Below are positions 25,501-36,429 of a stretch of DNA of 64,000 nt, piece after piece; the first letter of the stretch is position 1; every line of letters starts with the position of its first letter. The position numbers and the translations under genes are program-made. The DNA is from Ophiosphaerella korrae (lineage: Eukaryota > Ascomycota > Dothideomycetes > Pleosporales > Phaeosphaeriaceae), in contig JALNQF010000154.1 in NCBI GenBank assembly GCA_028456385.1, positions 1 to 64,000 of the forward strand, read 5' to 3'. Below the pieces are notes generated by a model. It searched no databases and had not been told where the DNA came from. It saw only the letters and a list, made by a program, of their open reading frames with translations.

Positions 25501-25775
25501 AGAGATAACTTATACGATAGTAAAGACTATAGATATCTAGAGTTATTATAAGAAGATTAAAAGCTAAGTAAAATCTAAGAGCCTTATAATTATTTAGAAT
25601 AGATATCTCTATAAAGCTAAAACTACCCTAAATTATATCTATAAAACTCTACTTCTATTACTAATAATACTAACTAAGATCTAATAAAAGCTATTTAATA
25701 AGTATATTTAACTACTAACTAAGCTTAATAAGAAGCCTCTTCGTTCTATTTTTCTTACTAGGAGTATAAATATAA
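22525..25775. other. RIP-degraded region, nothing recognised except a hairpin
   Basis: AT-rich mutated DNA without identifiable protein motifs. It contains the inverted repeat at 25115-25150. Confidence 0.45.
25115..25150. repeat. hairpin: 16-bp inverted repeat with 4-base loop
   Basis: Arms 25115-25130 and 25135-25150 pair at 15 of 16 positions, with the sixteenth a G-T wobble, around the loop AGCC. Short tight palindromes are easier to form in TA-rich DNA, so chance is possible. No gene end was recognised beside it. Confidence 0.5.
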
Positions 25776-25779
25776 AGAT

Positions 25780-27085
25780 AGCTATCTTAAGTAATTAGAT
25801 ATTATTACTATATACCTTAATCTACACTCTAAGAAGTTATTACTAATTACTCTACTAGAGCTAGGTTATTATACGAAAGACTAAAAGCTAATTATCTACT
25901 ATCTAGATAGTTTTCTCTAGAAAGGTAATATCTAGATAATCTATAAATAGTTTAGTATACCTCTTATTAAGTTATAAGATAAATTTAATAAAGTAGTTAG
26001 ATAAGAAGCTAAAAAGCTATACGTAAGAAAGGTTAGTAAATAGGGAATAGTAAATTTTAAGTAGAAGATTTAGAGAATTGTTACTTGCGGTAATATAGGG
26101 TAAGTAATAGATAAATTACTAGGGTAAGAGTTTCTAGCGTTACACGTATATTAAAAGATATTAATAAGATTAATACTAGTACTTTATTTTATAGTTCTAT
26201 TTTTACTAGTATTTTTATATATAGTAAGTAGAAAGCTAAGAATTAGTTAATAGAATAGCTATAGTTAATAAGACTTCCTACCTAGTTATTAGATATAGGT
26301 AAGTATAGGTTATATCTATTAGATATATAAAGATTACTAACTACGTAGTTTTAAGGTTATAGAACTTAAAATATCTATATAGCTTAATCTTTTATAATCT
26401 AGGGATTCTATAGTTTACTATATAGAGTAACTTCTTAGTTACGTAGTATTATAATCTTGTTAAGAAGTTAACTATACTATAGTATAAAAGCTAATATAGT
26501 CTTACTATAGACTAATATAATAATAATAGTAACTATAGTAGTTATTAAGAAGTGCTTACTTTACGTAGTAAAGATATTAATTAATGTACTTAGTAATCTA
26601 ATAAGTATATATAAGAAAGAAAGACTTTATACTTATTAGTAACCTTATAAGAGAATATCTCTAGTTTAACTTATATAAATATATAGGTAATAAGCTAAAC
26701 GTAATTTTAACGCTATTTATACTATAGTTAAGAGATACTAGCTACTCCTATAAGGTAAAGGACGCCTATAAAAAGTAGAAGTTAGATATTTTAAATAGTA
26801 CTCTAAAGTAGCTATCTACTTTTACTTCTACTTAGAGTCTTTAAAGACTATAATAAAGTAAATATATTTAGAAGTACAAAGTAGCCTATAAGTATTAGCT
26901 AGAAAAAAATAGTAGCGCTAATAGTATATTAGTTTCGAGCCTAGTAAGACTAAGTATATATTACTATATAAGGAGTTTATAAGAGAGTATTATTTAAACT
27001 TAGTTAAGTTACTTTTAGTAGTACTTTAGAATACCTATACTATATTTGTGTATTATATAGTGTATCTCTATATAGATTATTTGTA
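25780..27085 (+). pseudogene. unidentified long reading-frame relic
   Basis: One plus-strand frame (checked at 25780 and 26584) spans about 435 codons. It reads as a plausible protein once TAG/TAA are taken as former Gln, Trp or Arg codons: HSKKLLLITLLELGYYTKD near 25830, FNKVVR-stop-EAKKLYVRKVSK near 25990, IRKKDFILISNLIREYL near 26614 and SYKVKDAYKK near 26750. There is no recognisable family motif. It may be a host-type or cargo gene. It is the longest single-frame relic outside the gypsy element, the helicase and the DUF3723 relic. Confidence 0.4.
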
Positions 27086-27089
27086 TATT

Positions 27090-28010
27090 TTCCTTTATAT
27101 ACTATAACTAGCGCTAAGTAATCTATTATAAGCCTAGGCAATATTTACTTATATATAGGCGTTGCTATATTTATCCTTTATATAGGATTTTTGTTATATA
27201 TTATATTAAGATTATTAGAATATTTTAAAATCTTAGAAACTATACTTTTTTTAAGGTTCTCTATATTAAAATAGCTTTAGTATAATAAGTAACAACGTTT
27301 ATTTAAGGAGATATAAGTCTATAAGAAGAATTTTAAATAAAGAAGATTTCTTTTTATAAGAGCCTTATTATACCCTCTACTTATATTTTAACTAAATAAG
27401 CCTAATTTTAGGCCTAATTAGGAGTTAAGAATTTAATTAAGTATTATTTTAGAGAAAAAGTTCCTATTTTAGACCCTTTATATAGAGCTAATTTTAGGTC
27501 CCTTATAATAGAACTTTCTACGCCTTCTACTAAAATATACGCGCTAGTTTATAATTATAGTAGCTTAATAATAATATTTATATTTAAAACTTTATACGTA
27601 TAGATTATAGAGTTAAGACTACTACTCTAGTTATAGCTTCTTCTATATTATTTTATATTATTATAATAGTATAGTTTAAGTAGCTACTTAGGTAGTAGTT
27701 TACTTTATAGTAGCCTAGATCTTACTAGTAGTATTAAAGAGCCTATTTAGGTACTTTTTAATACGCCTATATAAAATTACCTTACTTACCTTACTAAGTA
27801 CTAGCCTAGTACTCCTTAATAAAATTTTAGAGTACTAGTCTAATTACTAAGCTTAATATATATTATAAGCTTTATACTTTAAGTATTAGATCTATAATAG
27901 ATAGTAATAGAGAAGCTTCTATAGATATCTTAGACTATATTATTACTTATAAAGATAATAGCTTTATAAACTTAGGAGCTAATTCTAGTAATATATTACT
28001 AAAGATTAAA
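27090..28010. other. RIP-degraded spacer
   Basis: Mutated AT-rich DNA before the minisatellite. No motif was recognised. Confidence 0.5.
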
Positions 28011-28094
28011 GAGGTTTATAGAAAGTTTTTCTAAAGAGAAAGAAGCTTTAGAGAGAAAAGAGCTCTCTAGAGAAATTCTTTAAAAAAAGAAAAG

Positions 28095-28247
28095 CTCTAT
28101 AAAAAAAAGAGCTCTATAGAAAAAAGAGCTCTATAGAGAGAAGAGCTCTATAGAAAGAAAATCTTTAAAGAGAAAAGAGCTCTATAGAGAGAAAATCTTT
28201 AAAGAGAGAAGAGCTTTATAAAGAGAAAATCTTTAAAGAGAAAAGAG
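28095..28247. repeat. 17/34-bp purine-rich minisatellite
   Basis: Three 17-bp units beginning CTCTATA and ending AAGAG (28095-28111, 28112-28128, 28129-28145) are followed by three 34-bp units (28146-28179, 28180-28213, 28214-28247). The 34-bp units keep the same ends and add an AAAATCTTTAAAGAG core, and 34 is exactly twice 17. Related purine-rich sequence precedes the array from about 28011. Units differ by a few substitutions, mostly A/G. The array contains almost no RIP-target dinucleotides. Confidence 0.85.
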
Positions 28248-28259
28248 CTCTATAAAGCT

Positions 28260-31200
28260 ATCTTTTTAGAAAATAGATATCTATAGAGGGCTTTTTAGAG
28301 ATTTCTTCTAAGCCTTTCTAATTAATTAGGTAGTAGTAAAAGTATATTAGTAGTAGAGCCTAATAAGTATAAGCTACGCTATCTTCTTAGGCTTTAGTGT
28401 AACTATAACTATTGTAGTTAAGTATAAGGAATAATATAAGTAAGTTATAATAAAAGGGTAATACGTTTATCTTTAATAATAATAGTAATATTCTAGTTAA
28501 TATTTAGTAACGTAGACTACAATAATAACGCCTAAATAGCTAATTCTATTTATTATTTAATTATAGCTATATAATTATATCTAACTATATAAAAATAAGT
28601 AGTTAAAGTAGTTTAGAAACTTTATAGAATTCTTTTAATACTATACTAATTAATTTAATTATCTAATAAATTCTAAAAATATATTATATAACCTTTCTAC
28701 TCTTTTAAGCTATAGAGAGAGATATTATCTAAGTTGCTAAAACTAAAGTAAAATTGTAAATTCTCTAAGAAAGTACTAGCTAGCTAAAGATAAAGAGTAG
28801 TATAAAGAAAAGATAGTACTAGAGTCTATAGACCTAATTATAATAAGATCTATACCTATTATTATACTTAATATTAACTTCTACGCTATCTTCTTATATC
28901 CTCTTAAATACTTTATTTTCTTAGTTAATTAGATAGTAGCTAAGATAAATTATTAAGTACTTAAGGTATACTATATATTCTAGTAGACTTCGCAAAATAG
29001 AGAGAGAGATAAATTCTAGTATTATTATAATAAGTATATAGACTTTAAGGTCTTTAATAAATACTATATAATCTAGTTTTATTACAAGAAGCTATAGTAG
29101 GTTAATATTTTATATATATAGTTTAATTAATTGTTTCCTAAAGCTAGGTATAGATTAGTAGAGTAGAAGTAAGAATATTACTAGTAAATTAGACTTGCGT
29201 TCTATAAACTATGTATATTTAATTTTTTAAACGTTAGTTAACGAACTAGTAGCTAATATTCTTTTAAGGTACTCTACCCTCTTTAATAACTTATTATTAT
29301 TTTTGTTAAGGATACTACTATTATTAAAGAGTTCTAGGATATATAGCTAGTTACCTACTTACTAAAATTAGTCCTCTACTTTATTTACATAGTCTTTATA
29401 TTTAAAGAAGTATCTAATTATTTCTAGACCTACTATTACAAAGTAGCTAATTACTATAGTAAATAATCTAATTAAATAGTAGATAATTTGTAGTATAGAT
29501 AAGGTATATATAGTCTATCTAGACTTAAGCCTAATTCTAGTTAGGTCCTAAAATTAGGCTAAGTTTAGGTATAGAGGAGGTCTAAAACTAGGGTATTATA
29601 AATAGTTTATAATTTAGGACTAATAGTATTTATTATTTTCCTATTTCTTATTACTATAATCGTCCTAGTACTATAGCTTTTAATACTAATCTATCTATTT
29701 TCGCTAGTTAATATTCTAGTTCTAAGAAGTAGACTTTATCTTTTAGATAGCTATAGACTATCTCTTGTAGATAGTCTCTTATTTTATCTATTACTAAGAC
29801 TATACCTATTAGTAGTATATTAATGTAGTAGGGTTGCATATATTACCTATAACTAGCACTAATCTCTATTTCTTACCTTATATCCTATTAATATACTTTC
29901 CTAATATCTTATCTTCTAAGATTTCTTAAAGATCTATAGAGCTATTATACTATATAGTATAGTATCTCTAGGAAGTACTATCTAACCTTCTAATTTTAAT
30001 GTATATTAAAATTCTAAGTATCTATCCTTTATTAGTAAGTATATTTTTAATATAATTTATATAGCTTATATTACTATTATCTAATAGATTATCTATTAGA
30101 GTATTATTAAGGTAAGATTCTACTATAGTTTTAATATCTATATATTATAAGTTTAGTTTCTCTAATAAATATTATTTTAGAACTTACTAATTATCTCTAA
30201 TTACTATACTAGATAGACTTATTAAGTTTAAGTAGTGTAAGTATTATACCTATATATTAGCTTCTTTAGGTAAAGTAACTACTTAGTAATACTAAACCTA
30301 CTAGCTACTATAACAACTATCTTATAATAATTTATAGATATACTAGCCTTATATAGGCTTATAAAAAGAGCTAGATATAGTAAAAGTTTATACTTAGCCT
30401 TTTAAGCTATTTTACTATAGAGAAGAAGTCTTTATATAAAGCTTCTATAGAGTTCTATAAGTAAGTCTAAAGAGTTTTACTTTCTTTCTATCTATAAAGT
30501 TATAGTAAATAGATAGCTTTATAAGAAAGACTAGAAGCTTATTATTAGTATCTATAGGTAGATATATTACTTTAGTTTAACTCTTAAAAGCTAAGCTAAT
30601 ATTAAGCGAATTTTAACTATATTATCTATATAGGAGATATAAGCTTAGGAATAAGCTAAATTTATTAGCTAATTCCTATAAATTATTACCCTAAACTAAA
30701 GAAGAAATATAAAGAGAAACGTCTAGATTAAAATATAGATATATAGCTAAAGGAGATAGAATTACTTAGGCTATAGCTTTAGTCTTAAGTGCTACTAAAT
30801 TAAATATATAAGAAAGATAGCTAGTAATTAATAGATATAAAAGTATACTTTAAAGAATAATCTATAGAGAAGGGGTATAGAAAGAAGAAAAAGGAGGCTA
30901 GTAGATAAAGCTCTCTAACAATAATAGGTTAGGTTATAATAAGTAATAGATATAAAATACTTATAATAAGCCCTTAGAAATTCTTTGTTTATTTAAGAGA
31001 GAAAAGTATTCTACTAGCTAAGATAGTAAACACGTAGAAAGTAAGTAGGTAATATAATATAGTTCTAAGTATACAATAGAATCTATAATAGGTAGTTAGT
31101 GTTAACCTAAGTATATCTACTAGAAAGCTTAGATAGAGACTAGTAAAAGCTAGTATTAAGTTAATTAAAGTAAGATCTATAGCTTGTAAGCTAGCTACGT

Positions 31201-33190
31201 AAAGAGATAGAACTTTAAATCTAACGTAAAATATATTTACGCTAATATAATAGAGCTATACTAATATATTAGCTTAACTCTAAGGACTAAGATATTAGTG
31301 CTAGCGTACTAGCTATAAGTAGATAAGAAATTAAGAAGTTCTAAGGTTTATAGTTTTTAAGAGTAACTTTATTAAGTATTAGGTTCTAAAGAATAGAAGG
31401 TAGAAAAGGCTATAGCTAGTAGCTATAGTATATACCTGTGTAATTTCTATATTTAAGAGGGGGAGTAAGCTAGTCTAATTATAAGATATAAGAATAGAAG
31501 TCGAGATAGAAAATATTCTCTTTTAAGCTTAAGAATATTAAGAGGGCTTAAATTTAGACTATAAGCGCTGTAAAACAAAGGGGCCTAGTTTTAAGTACCT
31601 TTATATTAAGTAAATTAAACTAACTAATGTTACACTTTAGAAGCTATTAATTAGTACTAATATAATAATAAATACGCTAAACCTTAATAAGTTTAAAGAA
31701 TTCTACTTATTTAAGTAAATACCTTGTACTAATATAGGTCCTTATAGAGATAAAAGATACTAGTCCTTAGAGTATTTCTTTATACTAAGGTAAACGTAAC
31801 AATAAATACTATAGAGTATTAGGGTAGTAAATAAATAATTTCTAGTCGCTAAAACTAACTTACCTTTATTAATTTAGATAGTAAAGTAGTAGTAACTATT
31901 GTAGAGAGGAAACTAATAGCGTTGTAGTTAGATAGCTAGTAGTATAAGTCTTTAATACTAATAGCCTTACCCTCTTTAGGGTAGCCTTATATTAGTTCTA
32001 TAATAGTTATACCTAATACTTTAATATATTAAGATTCTATACTATTATAAAGTTATAACTTATAGTATTCTTTACTAATAACTTGTTTATTAGTAGATAT
32101 ATAGTTTAATAGTAGTAAGTAATAAATTTTAACGTCTTTATATAGATAAATAAGGATACTTAAGTAAGTTAGTAGCCTATATTTAGCATAAGTTAATAAA
32201 CTATAATCTAACGCCTACGATAATAAAAGGTATATAAACGCATAGATAATCTATTTACTATTACTTAGAGTAAAATTATTCTTATAGGATATCTTACTTA
32301 TATAACTATAGTAGCTAGCTATATCTTATTAAGAATAAGATTACTAGTAACGTAATAGAGCAAATATACTATGTATTTAAAAATAACGTAATAAGTTCTA
32401 TTAGAGTTCTAAGACTTAAAAATTTTAAGAGGTAAGATAATACTACTATACTATATTTACTAAAACTTACAAAGGTTATCTTTAAAGTTCGATCCTATGT
32501 AACTTCTTACTAAGACTAGACCTAAGAAAGGATCTTTTCCTATTTTATATATTAAGTATATATCTTTACGCTTAGCTACTATAATATAGAGGTTATTAGC
32601 CTTAAGTTAAATATTATAGGATTTTTTATATATTTACTATAAGGAGTTAAATATTTCTTTTAAACTTTTGTAAGTTCTAATACTAGAGAGAATAACTCTA
32701 AGAAGCTTAGCTTTCGTGCTTGTAGTATAGGTTGCCCTAATTTTTTCTTAATATTAAATTATTTTCTAGAGCAAAATATTTATAGAACTTTCTTTAAGTT
32801 TTAAGTCTTTAATATAGTTATATTATTTCTTATCTTTAAGTTTATTTATATTCCTAAGGGGGAAGTTGTTTTTAGAGCGTAGACTAAGTTTTAGCCTTTT
32901 AAAGTCTATCTACGTTTACTATTTTTTAGGTAGAAAATCTATTATAATAGTATATAAATATAAGATAGTAAATAGATACTTTAAGATTTAAAGTTATAGA
33001 TAGAGAATAGCTAGAAGCTAAAGAAACTAGATTTTAATAGTCCTAAAAACTAATTTAAGAGAGTCCTAGTTTTAGGACTCTCTATAGGTTAGTTTATTAG
33101 TAGAAATAAGTAAGCTTTATATAACGTACGTAGAGAGTAACTTACTTAGGATTATTATATACTTAAAAATTAATATCTAGATATTATATT
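28260..33190. other. RIP-degraded region, nothing named
   Basis: CpA/TpG-depleted DNA throughout. The minus strand of about 31600-33060 gives a coding-like frame with Ser, Tyr and Lys/Glu patches, but no motif allows a family name. No LTR, terminal inverted repeat or RNA gene was seen. Confidence 0.4.
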
Positions 33191-35140
33191 AATAATTTAT
33201 TAAATAGGAGCAGAGGCTTACTAAAAAACTAAGTACGAAGTTTAGAGGTATAGTAAGCGTTAATATTGTAGTACTAGACTTTCTATTTAAAAAGCTAAGA
33301 AACAAAGATAATAAAAATATTAAAAGGCTTAAAAAACTATTTAAAAAGTAGAAAGGCTATTGTAATTAGGATGTTTTTAACTATATCCCTACTATAATAT
33401 AGTAAGACTAGCTAGATACTATACTAGAGCGTTTAAATATATTGTTAGAGGTATTACTTAAAGTACGTAATAGATACTTATAGCTTAATTTCCTAAATAG
33501 ATTTCTTTTAAGTTGTCTCTATAGACAGCATTAAGCTTTTATAGCTAAAGCTTTTTAAAGAAGTACGTAATAGATAGTTAACTTATATAATTTAGGTATA
33601 CTTCTACCTCTAAACCTACGCGTATATCTAACTAAATATATATAGATCTTAGTAATAACATTAAGATAACCTTAATTAAAGAATATTTATATAAAAAGAA
33701 ACTAGATAATAGCGAAATATACTACAAAATCTAAGAATACTAAGGGTATAAAAGTAGAGGGAACTTATACTTTAAAAGCTAATAGTAGGCTCTATTATAT
33801 AAGATATCTAGCTATAAATCTAATAATATAAAGTAAATTATTTAAAATCTAGACTTTAGAGTAGCTTTTAACATTTAGCTAGACGTTCCTAGGCTTAGGA
33901 GAAGAATAAGCTTAGGCTTAACGTATAAAATATTTAGGATAAAATACTATAAGGTAAGATTTCTCTAAAATAAGTACGTAGGTATACTAACCTTTTAGTT
34001 AATGCTATCTTATCTTAATAAGAATATTAGGAGATTCTAGACTAAAATCTTTTAAGGAGATAAGTAAGTAATACTAAAGGTAAATTAGGCTAATATAAAA
34101 GCTCTTAAGCTTAAAGCTCCTAGCGCTTATAGGTTATATTACCTATCTATATATAGTTAATTACAAGCTAGTAAGATATTTAGTACGTTTATAGACTAAG
34201 AACGTAAAGTAATATAGATAGATATACTATCTAAAATAACTAACTATCTAATTCTATCTCTTTTAAGCTTCTTTTTAGATATTAATTATTTAAAAGGCCT
34301 AGCTAATTACGTTAAAGCCTTAGTAGAACTCTAGCTAGATAAAACTATGTTATCTACCTTTAAAAGGATCTTTTTAGATACTAATTAAGAGACTAGCTAA
34401 TATATAATTTAGTAATTAGATTTAAATTTTATATTAATACTAGGAAATAAGTTAGATTAACTTAAACTAAGAGTCTTATAGATATAGATCGGCGCTATAC
34501 GTAATTATCTTAAAATACTCCCTAAGAAAGATAATAATAGTCTAGTAGTAAAGCTAAGGAGTTAACTATATAAGTATATTAAGTGTAAGTTTACTTCTCT
34601 TACCTACTACCTTAGATTTAAGTCTAAGGAGATCTATTACTAGATTTAATATTCTCTTAATAAAGAGATTACTCGTAAAGCTCTTTTAAAGGCGTATAAC
34701 CTAAACTAATATAAATATAATAATACTACCTTTATAAAATTTATAAAATAGATAGTTAGGTTTTTCTCTACTACTAAAAAAAGAATAGAAGATAATACTA
34801 AAATAGACTTTAAGGACTATCTAAGAACTCTAAAAAGAAAAAGAATTCTAAGAATAAGAATATATAAAGCTAAAAAATCATCTCTATATCTAGAGAAACT
34901 ATATAGTATTTATAGAGATTAAAGTAAAGAAGTTACTTCTTTCTTTATATAATAATCTATATATTTTACTTTTTTTAGAATACTTAATTACGCTATACGC
35001 TAGAAGCTTAAAAGCTTTATTAAGGAAGACTAAAGACTAAAAGAATAGAAAAAGTAAAAGTAAAAGAAATAGTAAGCGTAGTTAGTAAAAGAAGAGTAAG
35101 AGAGACTTAACTAAGAAAGGTATAAAGAATAAGAAAAGTA

Positions 35141-35366
35141 GAGGCTTAAGTAAGAGATACTAGAGTAAGTAAAGCTTAAGTAAGAGAGACTTAAGTAAGT
35201 AAGACTTAAGTAAGAGAGACTTAAGTAAGTAAAGCTTAAGTAAGAGAAGTAGAAAGTTAAGTAAGAGAGGCTTAAGTAAGAAAAGCTTAAGTAAGAAAGA
35301 CTTAAGTAAGAGAGACTTAAGTAAGAGAGGCTTAAGTAAGAAAAATAAAAGGTTAAGTAAGAGAAG
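35141..35366 (+). repeat. 15-bp tandem repeat encoding a Leu-Lys-Gln-Glu-Arg linker
   Basis: About fifteen copies of a 15-bp unit close to CTTAAGTAAGAGAGA, in the frame of the DUF3723 relic (CTT at 35175 is in phase). They read Leu-Lys-stop-Glu-Arg, with TAA taking the place of a CAA Gln codon in every copy. Two units are shorter or altered (near 35250 and 35345). Such Gln/Glu/Arg coiled-coil linkers are usual in this family. Confidence 0.85.
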
Positions 35367-35924
35367 CTCTTAAAGATAAAATAAAAGATAAATAAAATAA
35401 CTAAAAAATATAGTAGTTAGTAAATAAGTCCTATAAAAGCTAAGGGAGACAAGAAATAAACTATAGGCTTTCCTAGCGCAATTTAAAAAGACTAAAAACA
35501 AATAATAAGGATTAATTTTAATAAGCTCTTAGAATTAATAACTTAGTAAATAGTAGAAAGTTATATAGTAACTTTAGTACTATAGCTTAAATATTAGACT
35601 AGCTAGGCTTAAGAGATAAGTAAATAAACTATTCTAGGAAGTACCTTAGCTTCTATATTAGAATTAAAGAAATTAATATAATAACTAGTAGATATATATT
35701 TTAAAATTAGAAATTATAGAAAATAGACTTTACTATAAACTCTTTCTATAGACCTTTCTAATATAAGTAAGCTTAAGTAATTTATAGTAAAATATATAAG
35801 GAAGTATAAGCTAATATATATATATACTAAAGATAAGTAAATAGTTAAAGTAAAGACTTACTTTAAGGATACTATTATAGATAGTAATAATATACTATAC
35901 TTAATCCTAAAATAAGAGCTTAAT

Positions 35925-35972
35925 AGTAATAATAGTAATAACTATACTAGTAATAATAGTAATAACTATACT
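35925..35972 (+). repeat. two perfect 24-bp direct repeats near the end of the DUF3723 relic
   Basis: Copies at 35925-35948 and 35949-35972 are identical and in phase, encoding SNNSNNYT twice. A perfect copy in RIP-mutated DNA suggests a recent slippage event or parallel loss of CpA. Confidence 0.8.
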
Positions 35973-35995
35973 AGTAAATAGCGATTGTAATAAAA

Positions 35996-36425
35996 ATAGC
36001 TTTAAAGTTCTATAAAGTATAAGAAAATCCTTAAAACTTAGTTAATAAAATATTTTATTAATCCTAAGTAGCTATAAGTCTAATAAAGCTAGTAAGTTAG
36101 TATAAAGATAATAGTAAAGTAGCCTATTATTATTATTAGAGTAATAAAGATACGTGTATAAAAGATAAAAGTAGCTAAAATTAGTAAAGTATATTAGATA
36201 ATATCTCCTCTAAATATAGAATTGTATAGCCTAACTACTAACTTAGTGTACTAAAACTACTCTACTTTCTAAAGCCTAAATATAATTACTATAGTAGTAT
36301 CTTTCTATTCTATATTATTAGTACTACTTCTCTAGTTAGTCTTACTAATTTCTATCTTCTCTAATATACCTTCTAGGTAACTAAGTTATTTAATACTCTT
36401 TAAGTAATTCTTAAGTATAGTATTT
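35996..36425. other. spacer between convergent relics
   Basis: AT-rich mutated DNA between the 3' ends of the DUF3723 and helicase relics. No terminator or other element can be recognised. Confidence 0.5.
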
Positions 36426-36429
36426 AAAT

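Larger units (their letters stand above)
33200..35995 (+). pseudogene. DUF3723-family protein relic
   Basis: The relic follows the DUF3723 family of Pezizomycotina in order: an N-terminal block (VLDFLF near 33275), then KGYCN and NYIP near 33353-33395, and the 'CLHGQHR' box as CLYRQHQAF at 33514. Next come LKLKAPSAY at 34104, SFFLDINYLKGLANYVKAL at 34266, EITRKALLKAYNLN near 34665 and an SFF.....YF block near 34940. A 15-bp repeat-encoded charged linker follows (35141-35366), then a C-terminal KYIRKYKLIYIYTKDK block near 35790. Codon phase is 1 at 33361 and 33511 but 0 from 34101 to 35970, so one frameshift lies between about 33540 and 34100. It is convergent with the helicase relic downstream. 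DUF3723 has no known biochemical role; it is often multicopy and is reported as an accessory gene on fungal Starship elements. The family was matched from memory. Confidence 0.7.
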
